A DNA stretch of 64,000 nucleotides from Mariannaea sp. PMI_226 (taxonomy: Eukaryota; Ascomycota; Sordariomycetes; Hypocreales; Nectriaceae): positions 248,001 through 312,000 of the forward strand of contig JANFOG010000016.1 in NCBI GenBank assembly GCA_024336345.1, in the 5' to 3' direction. This document shows positions 12,022 to 24,500 of this stretch, piece by piece; the first letter of the stretch is position 1, and each line of letters opens with the position of its first letter. The notes beneath the pieces are model-generated. The model saw only the letters and a program-made list of their open reading frames with translations. It did no database searches and was not told the origin of the DNA. The position numbers and the translations under genes were made by a program.

Positions 12022-12714
12022 ATGTCTTCAGGATCTGCCGACTCGGGTAGTCGTTCAATGGAGAGTAGGGTTGGAAGAACCAAGCAACGTAAGTGACCTC
12101 GCTTTAGTGTTGTAATTTCACCAATCCTCGTTCCCCACGGGCGCTGTGTGCGTGTGTGTGTGCTTGTGCCTGCATTTGCGACACCGCCTGAGACAAAAGT
12201 GCCGGTACCTGGTATTTTGTCAAGTCTAATTTCATTTTGCCATAACCATTCAGCTCAACACAGCATGACCCACTGACACTCTTTCTGAAATATAGGTTAC
12301 AATACCAAAGGAGAGCGTCTTGTCGCTGGCATCGTCCCCCTCACCCCTGATCAAAACTATGTGATGTTGATTCAGTCGACCCGCCGGAAAGGATGGGTAT
12401 TACCAAAGGGCGGATGGGAGTCAGACGAGACGTGCCAGGAAGCTGCCGAGCGCGAAGCTTGGGAAGAGGCCGGTATCGCCATTCAAATCAACTATGACCT
12501 AGGTGATATTGAAGAAAGGAGAGCACCAAAGTCATCCAAAGACCGGTCAAGATATCACTTCTTTGAGTCTACTGTCACCAGCGAGTACGAAGAGTGGCCG
12601 GAGAGGCATAAGCGTGAACGCCAGTGGTTCACCTTTACCCAGGCATGGGAAGCCCTTTCAAGTCGACCGGAGCTTCAAGAAGCTTTGAATCGATGCACAA
12701 TGAACCGGCTATAG
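12022..12714 (+). CDS. DDP1: Diphosphoinositol-polyphosphate phosphohydrolase-type Nudix hydrolase
   Basis: Two exons, 12022-12088 and 12296-12714, give 161 residues. An in-frame ATG 15 bp upstream (12007) would add five residues; I chose 12022 because it follows the GTCGCC context. The intron (12089-12295) has a GTAAGT donor and a TATAG acceptor. The Nudix box GX5EX7REUXEEXGU is complete at about residues 62-84 (GGWESDE ... REAWEEAGI), preceded by RRKGWVLPK, typical of the Ddp1/Aps1/DIPP group. RYHFFE and ERQWFTFTQAW match the DIPP C-terminal part. The family hydrolyses inositol pyrophosphates, diadenosine polyphosphates and, in some members, polyphosphate in the cytosol and nucleus. Length fits the compact fungal members. 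The long pyrimidine-rich leader upstream may contain short upstream ORFs. Exact substrate preference cannot be read from sequence. Confidence 0.88.
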
Positions 12715-14044
12715 CCTCGTATTTTCATGGCCTTGATGAAGTTGGCGGTGCACTGGCCTTTCTGATGCCAATGCTCCCTCGATCTCCGTCTGCCATTTCT
12801 TTCCTACAACCCCCCCCCTTTTTTGACGCACCTCCTGGGTTCAGTCAAGCCGAGCCTCACATTATAATATAATGGCGATGAAGAGAGATTCATTCCCAGT
12901 GCATCTCCCGGACAGGAATCAGGTTTAATAGAGGGAAAAGGAGAAAAGGAAGAGTTTAGGTCCGATGGCGGACCTGGGAATGGGGCCGTTGGGGAAACGG
13001 AAACCAAAAAAAAAAACCTCCCTATACTATACTACTCGACTCCCCTTTTGCGGCCCTATTCAACAGATTTGGCCACATATGCATTGGTCTTACGGCGTTC
13101 CGGGTTTGGTTTCATGATAGAGATTATTTTATTTTATTTTTACACAAATCCACAAAATCGGGCGGGATGGATTTTTGAGCGGCATCGCATGGTACATAGT
13201 CTATACAAGGAGAGGAATTGGCTCCTCTGGTTGGTAGGGGATGGCGGAAAAACACAAACACATGCATATATATCATGACATAGGTAGCTCAAAGCCCCCG
13301 GCACAATGTTTTTGGATTGTTTTGCTGCAATGCATTAGCAAGACAGTGAGCGATTTGGGAAATAAAAAGACGAAAAAGTTTTTAATGATATGTTTAATCT
13401 ACCTATGCCCACACGATCACATGCATAATGACTACGCTGTAGCTAGCAAGATTTAGAAAATAGACGTTTTAGCGTGTTTCTCTGCTCACTCAAAAATTTG
13501 TTGTTTGTGATTACATAAGGATCCAAGTGGCGCAGATGCAGATTGTGCTTCTCCCTCTTCATGTAGGGACAGTACCTTGCGCAACGAGATTGAGATGACG
13601 CATCGATGCAAATGATTGATGCAACTGCATAACTAATCTGGAATGCTCTGCTGTGAGATGCTATTGACATTACCCCGCCAAAGCGAAGCATCATTGCCCC
13701 TCAATTCACCCCTCCCTTATGGATTTTTTTTTCTCCTTTGCCCATTCTAGATGCTCGTCAATGCCCCGCAATCTATGATTCCAAGAAGCCTTGCCTCCAG
13801 TGATGTGGGGTCACACGTTTTCTCACGTGATACCGCCTATCGATAAACGTGAACCTAGCGACGTTCTGCTTGGTCGAACCTTGAGAGCATATGCCGAAAC
13901 GACCCAGACCTTGACTCCAAACTCGCTGCCCTTCAGTCATGTTCATATGACAAGCGAATCCGACGGACCTTTAATTGATGGGCCTAACTTGATATTACGA
14001 AAAGCTACTTTTTCGACCAGAAGCGCCTAACGTCCCATGATATA
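12715..14044. other. Nudix 3' region and LSM1 promoter
   Basis: This is 1.3 kb between two plus-strand genes. The left part is a likely Nudix 3' UTR. A perfect palindrome TCACGTGA lies at 13823-13830, about 215 bp before the LSM1 start. No coding sequence is recognised. Confidence 0.5.
13823..13830. promoter_or_regulatory. TCACGTGA palindrome upstream of LSM1
   Basis: This is a perfect 8-bp palindrome with a CACGTG core, the site type bound by Cbf1/USF-like bHLH factors in fungi. It sits about 215 bp upstream of the LSM1 start, and the same octamer followed by TA occurs upstream of YPT1. The site is visible; binding is inference. Confidence 0.45.
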
Positions 14045-14828
14045 ATGGAGAACCTCTCTATCGCCGATGCCCCTCCGCAGGGAGGCCCTCCACAGCAGGC
14101 GCGCGGCATGCCGCAGCAGCCAGCTCAGCTGCCGCCTCAGATGTTCACTACAGCTGCACAGTTGCTGGACCTTACCGATAGTATGGCTCTTCCGGTTTGC
14201 ACATGATTGTTGAACTTTTTTGCTGCGTTCGAACTTCAGGAGAATAGAGTGGGTAGAGGTTGTGTGCTGACGGAGGCATCAAACTTGCAGAGAAGCTCAT
14301 GGTCGCTTTGCGCGATGGAAGAAAACTTATTGGAGTTCTAAGAAGTTGGGATCAATTTGGTGGGTAACTTTCACACGGATCCATCTCCTTGTAGAATGCT
14401 CTTTGCCCCATCCGTGGAGCGAAGAAATAATTCAACTTGCGAGGATAAGTTGACGAAAATGGAGGGACATTGTACTAACACTGGGATTCTCTGCCCAACC
14501 ATTAGCCAACCTAGTTCTCCAATCGACAACAGAGCGCATCTTCGCTGTAAACCCAGCCTCAGCGGGCTCCGATCGACCGACTGGCCTCTACGCCGACTTG
14601 TCGCACGGGATTTTCCTTGTGAGAGGCGAGAACGTGCTCCTCCTAGGTGAAATCGACCTGGACAAGGACGACGATCCCCCTCCCGGATTTGAGTTGGCTG
14701 AGGTGGAACTCGTAAAGCGCCTGGCAGAGGAGAAGAAGGCCGCTGACAAGGTCCGTGAAAAGTCGCGGTTGAAGAAGCTCGCCAAGATTGGATTTGAGGG
14801 AGAAAGCCAGGGAGAAATCCTCCTCTGA
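14045..14828 (+). CDS. LSM1: U6 snRNA-associated Sm-like protein LSm1
   Basis: Three exons, 14045-14180, 14291-14359 and 14506-14828, give 175 residues. Both introns join in frame; the second has a perfect TACTAAC branch site at 14473-14479 and an ATTAG acceptor. After a Pro/Gln-rich leader of about 35 residues the Sm1 motif reads [29 protein letters not shown] in two pieces split by intron 2. The Sm2 motif is GIFLVRGENVLLLGEIDLD. A C-terminal Lys/Glu-rich helix (KRLAEEKKAADK) follows, as expected for Lsm1 but not for Lsm8. Lsm1 is the distinctive subunit of the cytoplasmic Lsm1-7 ring, which works with Pat1 in 3'-end binding, decapping and 5'-to-3' mRNA decay. Intron 1 splits the protein just before the Sm fold. 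Confidence 0.93.
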
Positions 14829-15942
14829 GGGGAGTTATTCGACGGAGCACAAGCATCACATACACATACCACACACAAAGAGGGGGCTGGCGTTGGCAAT
14901 GTGCTTTAGCGGGGAGAGTCAGGGATGTCAAGCCACTGTTTGGGAGCGAAGAGGAGAGAGGAAATGGCTTGCCGGGGGGTTTTGCTTTGCTCCTACCTGA
15001 AAACAAGGAGGTCATTGGGCAGAATATTGTGAAATGCCCTTTAACCAAAATACCTATACTGGGATAACTCTTATTGAAGGGTTCGAAAACTTTAGGACCT
15101 TGGAACCTGAAAGGTGATTTATGGCCGAGATATAGATGGTTAATCCAGCATAACTATTTATGACTATTGCTTATGCCCTGAGATGTCCGGGAAGCTCTTC
15201 GGATTGTGCCTTTGTTATAAATTTTACAGCACCGCAATTCTCGGACGAAGACCGTCAGCCTGTGGTGAAGGCTGGGTACAACAATATTGTGAACTCGCTT
15301 TGATATGAGTACCTTTGGTTGGTAGACAGAAATGAATTTGGACTAGAATAAGCTAAGTTGGGTTTTAAACCTTCACACGCAATCCTACTTCTAGTAACTA
15401 GATGGTTTTGACTAGACTTACGTTGGTCCTAAATTACGCGACATACCAACCAACCATTTATGATCATAATGACTACTACAAGCCAAGAGAGAACATTGAA
15501 CCGTTTACATGAAACAGTCACGCTCATTACTATAATTGATCTCTTCGGCAGTTGAGGGTGTACTCTAGTACCATTACATAGTGAGGCAACAGTTCGCTTC
15601 CGAGATGTTTTCCTTCACGAGTATGCACTGATTCGGCAAGGCGATGGATGGAGCTTGGTCTGTTATTAATATACAAAGGTGCAAAATAAAAGTTAGGTGT
15701 GTGGGGAGTTTTCATCCGTTAACTGTTATACACTTGTCCCGCCTTTCAACAAGGGGAACCTCCCTCACTCCAACACTTGACCAATTGCCTACTAAACATA
15801 GGTAGGCGATAAAGGGGGTTGTTCGTTTTTCTTTACCCAGAACGCCTCTCGTGTAATCATTCGCGCTTCCTTGCGCATTTCCCTGCTCTGGGCAGTCTTT
15901 AAGCTTGTCCATTTTCCCAAAATTTGTCATTGTCGGGATTGT
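14829..15942. other. Convergent intergenic region after LSM1
   Basis: This 1.1 kb lies between the LSM1 3' end (+) and a minus-strand gene's 3' end. About 15,000-15,700 is AT-rich and free of usable frames. Both 3' UTRs are likely here; nothing else is recognised. Confidence 0.5.
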
Positions 15943-16871
15943 CTATTGGACCCGTTGTTTCCGTAGTCTCTCGAACATGGGTATCGGGGTATCGTTAGGG
16001 TTCTTCATGCCTCCGAGCAGCCAATCGGTCAATCCTACAAATTTGGCACCCATCCCCCCTTCCCAATCGCCTCCAGCTTGCGCTTGTTCAATAGTATGGC
16101 TCAGGATACGCCCTTCAGTATCGAAATCAAAGATGAATAAACCCGTGAATGCTTTGTTGGGGTCGACACCGCGCCCAACAAATGGTAGGGAACGAGCAAT
16201 TGCGTTAACAGCACCGCTGTCTGACGGATGTAACTCTTTGCGCTTCTCGCACCAGCGCACAACAAGCTGCTCGGGGATGGCGCCCGGTCGGCGGGGGAGG
16301 AAAGTGAGGGGCTCCGACGTCATTCGCTCAGCGAGTATTTCGAGGCGGACATTACCGATGATAGGAACTCGGTTCCAGGCGATAGGTGATGTCCAGAGTG
16401 CAGCATTGTAGGCGACGCGACCAGAGACGACGGGGAGATGGGGGTGGGTGGATGGAAAGAGATGGAGGGAGATATTCGGAGCCAGAAGATCGTGGGGGAG
16501 CGGGGACTGAAGAAGTGTCGGTAGTCGCTCTTGTAAGACCCGTAGAGCTGTACATGGAAAGATTGGTTAGGATCAGTGACGGTAAAAGTCAGTTGGAGGG
16601 GACTCATACTCTTGCCTAGCTTCGCTTTATTGGGATCTTTCGGCTCATCGGTGCCAGGACCAGCCCACCTCACGCCAGTACCATCAAAGTAAGTTTGTGA
16701 CAAAGGCTTTCTCTCACTGGGGCCGACATGGCTGTGCGAATCTGGTTGAGAAGACACCACCTGAGCTTTGGCAGGACTAAAGCGGGAGAGATCGCGATGT
16801 CGGACGAGGGGAGCTTGAAGTCGACGAACAGAGCCGGGACGGCGAAGAGCAGAGCGAATGTGCGCGGCCAT
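15943..16871 (-). CDS. Conserved fungal protein, probable mitochondrial, NTF2-like/DUF2358-like
   Basis: Two exons, 16871-16610 and 16547-15943, give 288 residues. The intron (16609-16548) has a GTATGAGT donor, a CCTAAC branch and a TACAG acceptor. The first 60 residues are Arg/Ser/Ala-rich with no long acidic run (MAAHIRSALRRPGSVRR), suggesting a mitochondrial presequence. The core runs from a Leu-rich helix (VLQERLPTLLQSPLPHDLL) through LHLFPSTHPHLPVVSGRVAYNAAL in pieces, then FTGLFIFDFDTEGRILSHTIEQAQ in pieces, ending FERLRKQRVQ. This order of helix, oligomer strand and a long FIFDFD...HTIE strand resembles the DUF2358/SnoaL-like NTF2 fold found in fungal mitochondrial proteins, which is inference. 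No catalytic residues are evident and I do not know the function. It is divergent from YPT1. Confidence 0.8.
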
Positions 16872-18695
16872 TGAGTGGTCAGCGCAGAGGCATAGATCGC
16901 CTCATGGAATCTTGAGCTGTTGCAATGGGAAAGAAAAGAGAGATATAAATTAAAGCCGTGTTGTTTTTACATGCTAGTTCAATCTGTAGGAATAAACATT
17001 GTGAGGCGAAATGGGAAGCAAGTAGACTGGTCGGAGAAGCATAGAGCGATTGATCTTGAAGACCTAGTCCACTTTTGGTAGCCTTTTTTTTATTTGGTGG
17101 AGGGCAGAGATGGGTAAAGTCGGGTTGGAACTGGTTAGGTACCTTGACATAGAAAATTGGAGGCAAGATACATATTTGGAGGGGAAAGCTGTGCCACAGA
17201 AGTGGTTGTGGCGGGGCGGATCTCAAAGATTGTGGCCTGTACCTCTTTCTCAAGTACCTCCCTACCTACCTTGCTCGGAAACGAAGCTTCTCTCGTCATA
17301 GATCAACAAGACGAACCCACGAAATGATTACAATGCTAGATGCTGGGTAATTGCTGTGGGAGATCTACATGTACATCCCACAAGGAATGTGATTGTGCAT
17401 CAAAACGACAAGCAGAGTTGGTGACGCTGGTTCATTTCTTACTTCTCCACTGAGCTGGCTGTCATGAGTACCTCTTTTGACTCACAAACCTGCAGGCAGA
17501 GAGAGCCACGGGATGCATGTTTCCTTCAGGCCCTCAATGTAGTCATGGGCAGACGTCCAGCTGGCAAAGCGTTGATGGAGGATGAATAAAACTAGGATAG
17601 TAATCTGACATGTTCATCTTAGGGAGGTAGTTCATCGGTGCCTTGGCTGGGTACCCATCGGTACCAGCAGTACAAGTACCTGATGTATCCGCTGACTGAA
17701 TAGCCCGAGTCCAGGCAAATATGACAGCTTTGACGCCTTGTGATCTCAACGCCCACATGACGTTCACAAGTGAGCTCAGCGCCTGCATAGGGGAGAAGCG
17801 GCTTGTAAGTCATCTTTGACCATCACATGTAACGGGGTGTTCCAAGGTGAACAACTCCTTGCCTTGCCACAGCTCAGTGCCGCCAGTCGTATGCAGGTAC
17901 CACCAAGTAAATGAAAAGCAGCAGAGCAAATACGAGAGAAAAACAAGGATCTGAGACATTGAAGGCAAGCTATGCGTTGCTCCCCACGGGAAGGTTCAGA
18001 AATTGATTATCCTTCAGACGTTACAAAAGAATAAAATCAGCGGCAAACACTCTTAACCACCACGTAAGCTCTCATGGGTGAATCCTGGACATGACGCTAA
18101 AAGGGGGCCGAGGGACATAATCCGTTGGTTGCCCGAGACTGTTGAGCTGCAATGCGGACATTAAAGGTTCCAGTTCCTCCAAGTCGTACAGTTTGCATGT
18201 ACTAAGGGCATTGGAACGCTCACAAGAATAACACTGATGACTGCATGGCCTCACATCAACCCGGTTTTGCGAATAACTTACCTATTCCAAACACACCTTG
18301 AAGCATCCGGTGTCATTCTCCCAGTCACGTGATATATCACCTGCAAAGCTGCCAATTCCCCCCCTCCACCAAATTCCAAAGGGTACAGAGCTATGAGGTA
18401 CCCCCCCTGGGACCACTCTCACTAATAATTGGTGCCGCGCTGGCGTTGCCTTGCGCTACGTTTGCGTTTTGTCTTCCTTGTCCTGACGTACTTTGAGCCT
18501 CTGCAGCCTGCGCTCACTTCATCTCTTCCACCATCACCAACCTCCACCAGACCATCTCCATCACCCACTCCGTCTTGGACCATCGCCATCGTCGTTCTCA
18601 TCGACTTTCACTCTCGACGTCAACGTTTGACTCCCGCACCTGCATCTCGATCTACTTTCTGCGTCTAGTCGCGACCACCGCCGCTTCCGCCCATC
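16872..18695. other. Divergent promoter region between the NTF2-like gene and YPT1
   Basis: This 1.8 kb separates two divergent starts. Positions about 18,430-18,695 are CT-rich on the plus strand and look like the YPT1 leader. A TCACGTGA palindrome lies at 18325-18332. TACCTCC repeats occur near 17256-17275. No coding frames are supported. Confidence 0.5.
18325..18332. promoter_or_regulatory. TCACGTGA palindrome upstream of YPT1
   Basis: Perfect octamer with a CACGTG core, 364 bp before the YPT1 ATG. It is identical to the site upstream of LSM1, including the following TA. Function as a bHLH-type site is inferred from the motif only. Confidence 0.45.
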
Positions 18696-19806
18696 ATGAA
18701 CCCCGAGTAGTACGCCTTTCCGCCTCCTTGTCCTTTTGCGATAACCTCCTGACCCCCCAACGAAACTTACGCTGACAACGATTTCCAGAGTCCACGTCCT
18801 CCCATCAGCTCCTAAGCATCCCGCGAGCCACCTCAGCCCAAGCTGTTCGCCTTCTATTCCAAATCTTTTGTTCTAACCTGATCTGTCCCAGATACGATTA
18901 TCTTTTCAAGCTTCTCCTCATCGGTGATTCCGGTGTAGGAAAGTCCTGCTTGCTGCTGCGATTTGCCGATGATACCTACACTGAATCTTACATTTCAACC
19001 ATCGGTGTCGATTTCGTATGTGACTATCGCCCTGGCTTGCTACAGGCCACTACCCCACGACTTAGCTCTTGCTAACGCCAGTTTTAGAAAATCCGAACGA
19101 TAGAGCTCGACGGAAAGACGGTCAAGCTTCAGATTGTATGCTTCGCTCCTTCATCGTACCCGGCCTCCTCCATGGATTTTTTACTGACTCTTTATCTCCC
19201 TTTTTAACAGTGGGATACCGCTGGCCAAGAACGTTTCCGAACTATTACTTCTTCCTACTACCGAGGTGCCCACGGCATCTGCGTTGTATACGATGTGACT
19301 GACATGGACTCTTTCAACAACGTCAAGCAATGGCTCCAGGAGATTGACCGCTACGCCACCGAGGGTGTGAACAAGCTACTGGTCGGCAACAAGAGCGATA
19401 TGTCAGACAAGAAGGTCGTTGAGTACTCAGTGGCTAAGGTTAGTAGATTTCATTTCCCCCTTGTCGTTAAGGACGATAATGGTCGGGCGCCCCTCGTCAC
19501 ATGCCCATGTCACCGCACTTGAGCCCTACAACACAACGACCCCTCGAGCCATTGTTGATGACTGTTTCGCAACAAATTTCGTAACTAGCCACTGACAAAA
19601 TAAACCAGGAATTCGCCGACAGCTTGGGCATTCCCTTCCTCGAGACCTCCGCCAAGAACGCCAGCAATGTCGAGCAGGCTTTCTTGACCATGGCCCGTCA
19701 AATCAAGGAGCGCATGGGCACCACCACTGCCAACAACACCAAGCCAAGCGTGCAAGTTGGTCAGGGTCAGGGCGTTGGCAACTCCAACAACAACAGCTGC
19801 TGCTAA
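18696..19806 (+). CDS. YPT1: Rab-family small GTPase Ypt1 (Rab1)
   Basis: Five exons, 18696-18706, 18892-19015, 19088-19135, 19211-19438 and 19609-19806, give 202 residues, the usual Rab1 length. The first coding exon is only 11 bp (MNP plus two bases). Motifs are GDSGVGKS at 15-22 (P-loop), an effector loop STIGVDF at 39-45, WDTAGQE at 62-68, NKSD at 121-124 and ETSAK at 149-153. The protein ends in Asn/Ser plus a CC pair for double geranylgeranylation. [15 protein letters not shown] and the [22 protein letters not shown] block are characteristic of Ypt1/Rab1, not Sec4 or Ypt31. The protein regulates ER-to-Golgi and intra-Golgi transport and early autophagy, acting with TRAPP. All splice sites are consistent in phase, and intron 1 has a CTAAC branch site. 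Confidence 0.97.
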
Positions 19807-21587
19807 ACACACCATCTGCACTTTTTGAGGCGAAGCAGGATGACGGAGTACGGCCAGACTCGGGCAGTGCTAGGGACATGAGATCGGACTGGTTCAATTA
19901 CGATTTTTGCTTTCACCCTTTGCTCTACGGCCCCCCAATTTTTTTCTGCGCATAGATCAAATCATGTTTCACTTGGATCTTGCTCTCCATCCAACAATCT
20001 CGGCACTTCCCCCAACACCTTTGGCATCTTTTTGAAAGACGTTGTTCTTTTATTATTTTCAGCTCGGCCACGCAGAATTTCCTCGACGATGTTATTGAAG
20101 GGCCATGACGAACTGGAGAAGCCGGGCAAGGGGACATTGGGCGGTTTTCTTTTTATTTTGAGGGACAAGGGCATGCAGACAAGAACTGATGGCAACCTTC
20201 TCTTTTCTCTTCAACACCAAACAACTTTTTGGGGAGATATGTAGATTGCGCTCAGTGTATTTTCCCTCTCCTTTTTCTCCATGTCTCTCTGATCGCCAGA
20301 GAGATAAGATGTTCATTTGCAGCCGACCTAGGTCATCCCTAGCACCCGTTTTGCTTACCCTGTCTGGCACTTTTCTTCCTCAAGTCATCCCTGCCTTTCC
20401 GCCATGCCGTCATGATTTTCTCGCTTCGGTTTTCAAACTGCTTGGGGGGAAACGGGGGATCTTGGCATCATTTGGTTTTCTATCGTCTTGGGATTTTCTC
20501 GGTCGTTTGTCTGGTTCCAGTGTTTTTCTTCGAGGTTGTCTCTCTCTTGCTTTCTGTCACTGTATGTATGCGAGAATGGAGTATTCTTAATACAGGTGGA
20601 ATATTCTTTTGTCTTTCTAGAAAGGACTGCTTTGTGTCTTGTGCCTTATTTTGTTTTGTTTTTTTTTTGGCGGGGGAGAAGTTCTATGTGACTGTTGACT
20701 TGAACAACTAGGGGGAGAGAGCCATTGCCTCTGATGTTTCTTTTCCCCTTTCATGTGATATGATTCAAGAACGTCCCATTCTTCCCCTCTCGTTCTTGTG
20801 AGTCTCACATGAGCAGTCGTCTAAGCTGAGAACCTGAGTTTTAGGCTGCCACGTCCAGGCTACTAACATCTGCATTTCTACGTGATCTAGAATTCGCCCC
20901 AAAGTAAATGAGCATGGACTATTAGGCATTGATATTTTAACACTTCATTTTCAGCCAGTCACAAAATAAAGGCACTTTGAATCATACGGATCGGCAGGCT
21001 CCTGAGAATAGTTACAGCGCCAAGTCCGTAGGCTCGCATGACTTGGGTAAGACAAGATGACACACCGTGTTACATGCATGTACAAATATATGTACATTTC
21101 ACGATTCCATCTTGCAACATCTAGTCGTATGTGGCGGGACAATAGAGTGATGCTGTGTTCTCTCGCACCGCTCATTCACGTGAAACTCTCTTCATATTCA
21201 CCGAAAAAGGGTTTTTGATAAATACAGAAAGTAGAGTTATAGTTGGGAGGCACCACAAGGTTATTTCTTAGTTTGGGAATAATTCTTGTCTCTTTGAGCT
21301 TCTTATTATCGACCCTTCCGATCAAAATCTATGTGGTGGAGGAAAAAAACGTCGAATACATGACGAAATAGTTTCAGATCAAAACAAAAGAAAACAAAAT
21401 TCAAAAATGAGCCCTGCCCCAGGCCGTTCCCTGCTGACTCTTTTCCTTGTCCGACCTTCGTAGGTAATTGATTGCTCTAGCCGCCGCCTGACCACACAAA
21501 TGAGAGAATATAGGAGTATGCCTGGACTAGGCAAATGTCATTAATCATTAGGCCAAATGGCCATGTCTTTAAACGCCTGGCTCATGC
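19807..21587. other. Convergent intergenic region after YPT1
   Basis: This 1.8 kb lies between the 3' ends of YPT1 (+) and the 995-residue gene (-). Positions 19,900-20,750 are T-rich on the plus strand and could be a long YPT1 3' UTR. A TCACGTGA palindrome is present at 21176-21183 but is not at a promoter. No gene is seen. Confidence 0.5.
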
Positions 21588-24500
21588 TCATGCCAAACCA
21601 AGAAACTTGAGTGCTTTCCGGCTATTGCCTTTACGGTCAGCCGGCCTCCTCACTGGAATGGGCATAACTCGTCGATCCTCCTGGTCCCAATCGCTGTCGC
21701 TAAGTTCAGCCGTCATGATAGACTGATTATCAGCGGCCTGAGCCTTGCGGCGCGAACGGCCACCTCTACTCTTTGATGACTTCATAGTCTTTATAGTCTC
21801 GGCAATAGAACCAGCTCGGGAATAAATGCTGGGTGAAGGAGGAGGCGCTGTTCCATATTTCGCACTCAAGGGTGGCGATAAAATCGGACTTTGGGGAACA
21901 GACGATACCCGAGGGAAAGGAGAAAAGGATGCCTGCAATGGAGCCAGCTTAGGTTTCTCCTTCTTTGGTGTCGGCTTCTTTACCGGCTCCTCAGGCGTGT
22001 AGAAGCTAGAGATCTCACGTAGAATCTTTAGAACAGTAGAAATAAAGGTTGCAATCTCCGATTCGCTTGCTGTTGACGTGAGAAGGAAGTTGGCCCTTGA
22101 GACAGTAACATCGTAGGCAACCCCAGCTGATGGCAATGATGATCCATAACGGCCGGCGCATCCCTGGTCGGGACTATTGAGAGAACTGGGACCACGGAGG
22201 TTGGTGAAGGGCAGGTCCTTGCTATTAGAATCAACGACTTGAGCGACCTTCATGAGGTCGACACCAACAAGCTTCTGCAGAGCCAGCATAGTGGGCAAAT
22301 GCTCTGGAGGATATTCGAGCAAAAGGAATTTAACTTCCGTATGGAGGGCAATGTATGTTTCTAAATGAGGAATAATGAGGGTTGCTAGAAGGTAGGGGTT
22401 GGTGAATGGGTTGTCGTGTGTTTGGCTTGTGAGGGGCTGGGCTGTAAATGCTTGCATTGCATTGGCGAGTAGGTATCTGAAATCATACATATTAGCTGAA
22501 TAGAACGATAAAATAGAAACAAACAACGACGAACCTAAAATCTAGCCTGCCACTTCGGCTCATTCCGCTTGATTTCGTTCCCAGCTTCTCTAGTTGTCCA
22601 GTAATTGCCGACACATAGTTTTTTCTGACACCTCGCTGGGCGCCGATGGCAAAGATCTGATCCATTGTTCGATTATTCTCCTTCGAGCCGCCCGATTCAG
22701 CGTCTTGAAAGATCGGCCGCCACAACCCCTCGAGCTCTGGGAGAACTGGGAATTGGAACTGACGATAACCTTGTGTGTCGGGCGGGAAGTGAACCTTCAG
22801 AATAGATCGTAGGGAGTTCTGTATTACTACTGCTGTTTTATGACCCATAATCTTGAACTCCAGGATCTTGTCTTCGCTCTCTGAAAGGGGAGGCGTAGGG
22901 GTTCTAGCTGGAGTAGGAGGACCTTCAATATGAAGAGGCTTCTTATTCAAGGCCTTTGGTTGCGGCCAGGTAGGTTGAACATAGTCGAACGGATCATAAT
23001 CGTCAGTATAGCTACTTCGAGTTACAACCTCAACAGTCTGCTCCTGAAAAGATTCATCTACACATTTCGGGTCCACAAGGATTTCGGATTTCGGTGTGCC
23101 GGGAGTCGAAGAGCTCGTATCCTTGATTTGAAATGCTTTCAATGAATTGAAGACAGATATGTGACTGCTAGGTCGAAAGCTTCGAACGACTGCTTCAAAG
23201 ACATCATCTACTCCTTCGTCTTGGAAGAGAACGACGAGATCTTCCAGAAATGGCAGAACAGGCTTAAATGGCTCAGGCTCATCGGACACTTTCTCAGCAT
23301 CCGTGCCTCGGTCCACGTAGGATGCTCTGGCCGGTGTTGGTTTCTTCTCTTCGGGTACTGGAACCATCTTCACTCTGGGGCGGTTGGATCTGACAAGGAT
23401 AGTTCGTGGCCCTTCAATATAGCTAAGCCGAGTGGAGCGGGAGTCTTTCGAACTTGTGATGACCATGCAAGAGTGCCGACGACCCGGGCCAGGTGTGATT
23501 TCCTCTTCATATTTCCTTTCCGCCTCCTTCTCTGATTCAGGAGATTCAGATGGAATGCATAGGTCCCTATATTTCGGTGCAGCAGGGTAGATTCTATCAA
23601 GAGACTTAACTCGATTTAAGCTAGCCCTGCGACCGGAAACCCGCATGTCCAAGAGGGACGCCTCGCCATACACGACATTATCTGTAGAACGAACGCTGAA
23701 CCCCTCGGACCTTGGGGTGAATACTTCAGGACCAAGCGGTCCTTGTTTCATCTTGGCCGCGTAGGTCTCTCCAATACAGCTAGGCGACCTTGGGAACTTC
23801 GTCTTGGGAGAGGGAGGTTGAATATGAGTAAAGCCAGGAAACAGTTCCTCTGCGGGTTTTTCGTAGTGTGTAATGGCAAAAATGGAGCTTCGTGAGATAC
23901 GAGAGCTGCGCTGGGAAGTTTGATTTGATTCCTCCTCTATGACGTCTTCAGAAGCACTTTCAGGTTCCTCTTGATGACCTTTGGCGCCGAAGACAAAGAA
24001 AGGAGCAGCATCGCCAAAGTTATCGGTATAGCCATAGAGTGGTAGACTATTGCTTCGAGCCCGAAAGCCTGTGGTCAAATCCAGCTCGTTGGACGGTTGA
24101 AGACTCTCCGTCTGGCGGTCCAGCGCATCAGCAGCCCGCATCGCCCTCGTTATTGGGTCTTCGAGTTCCTCGTGGCGGCTATGTCCACCAAAATACTGGA
24201 ATGTATTTCTTCTCTTCCAATCTCTATTTGGGTTCTCAAGCCCGGCAATACCGTCTTTGACCAAAAAGCTGAAGATGGCCTCAGCCTGTGGGTAGTTTCC
24301 ATGAGTCTCGTGTTCCATGATAGCCTTGATGCACAATACTTGGGCGCCCGGAGTACCACCATTCATGAAGACTAGCCGCTTGCTGTTGGGATCCGAACCT
24401 TTTAGAAAACTGTGAGCAATTTCATTCCGGACCATCAGAGCATGATGTATTTTCTTGACGTAGAGCCGAGCATCGAATCGATTCTGAAGGTCGTCTTTCG

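Noticed and set aside
14371..15048. A 225-codon minus-strand frame
   Set aside because: It is antisense to LSM1 exon 3 and its flank; LSM1 fully explains the coding signal.
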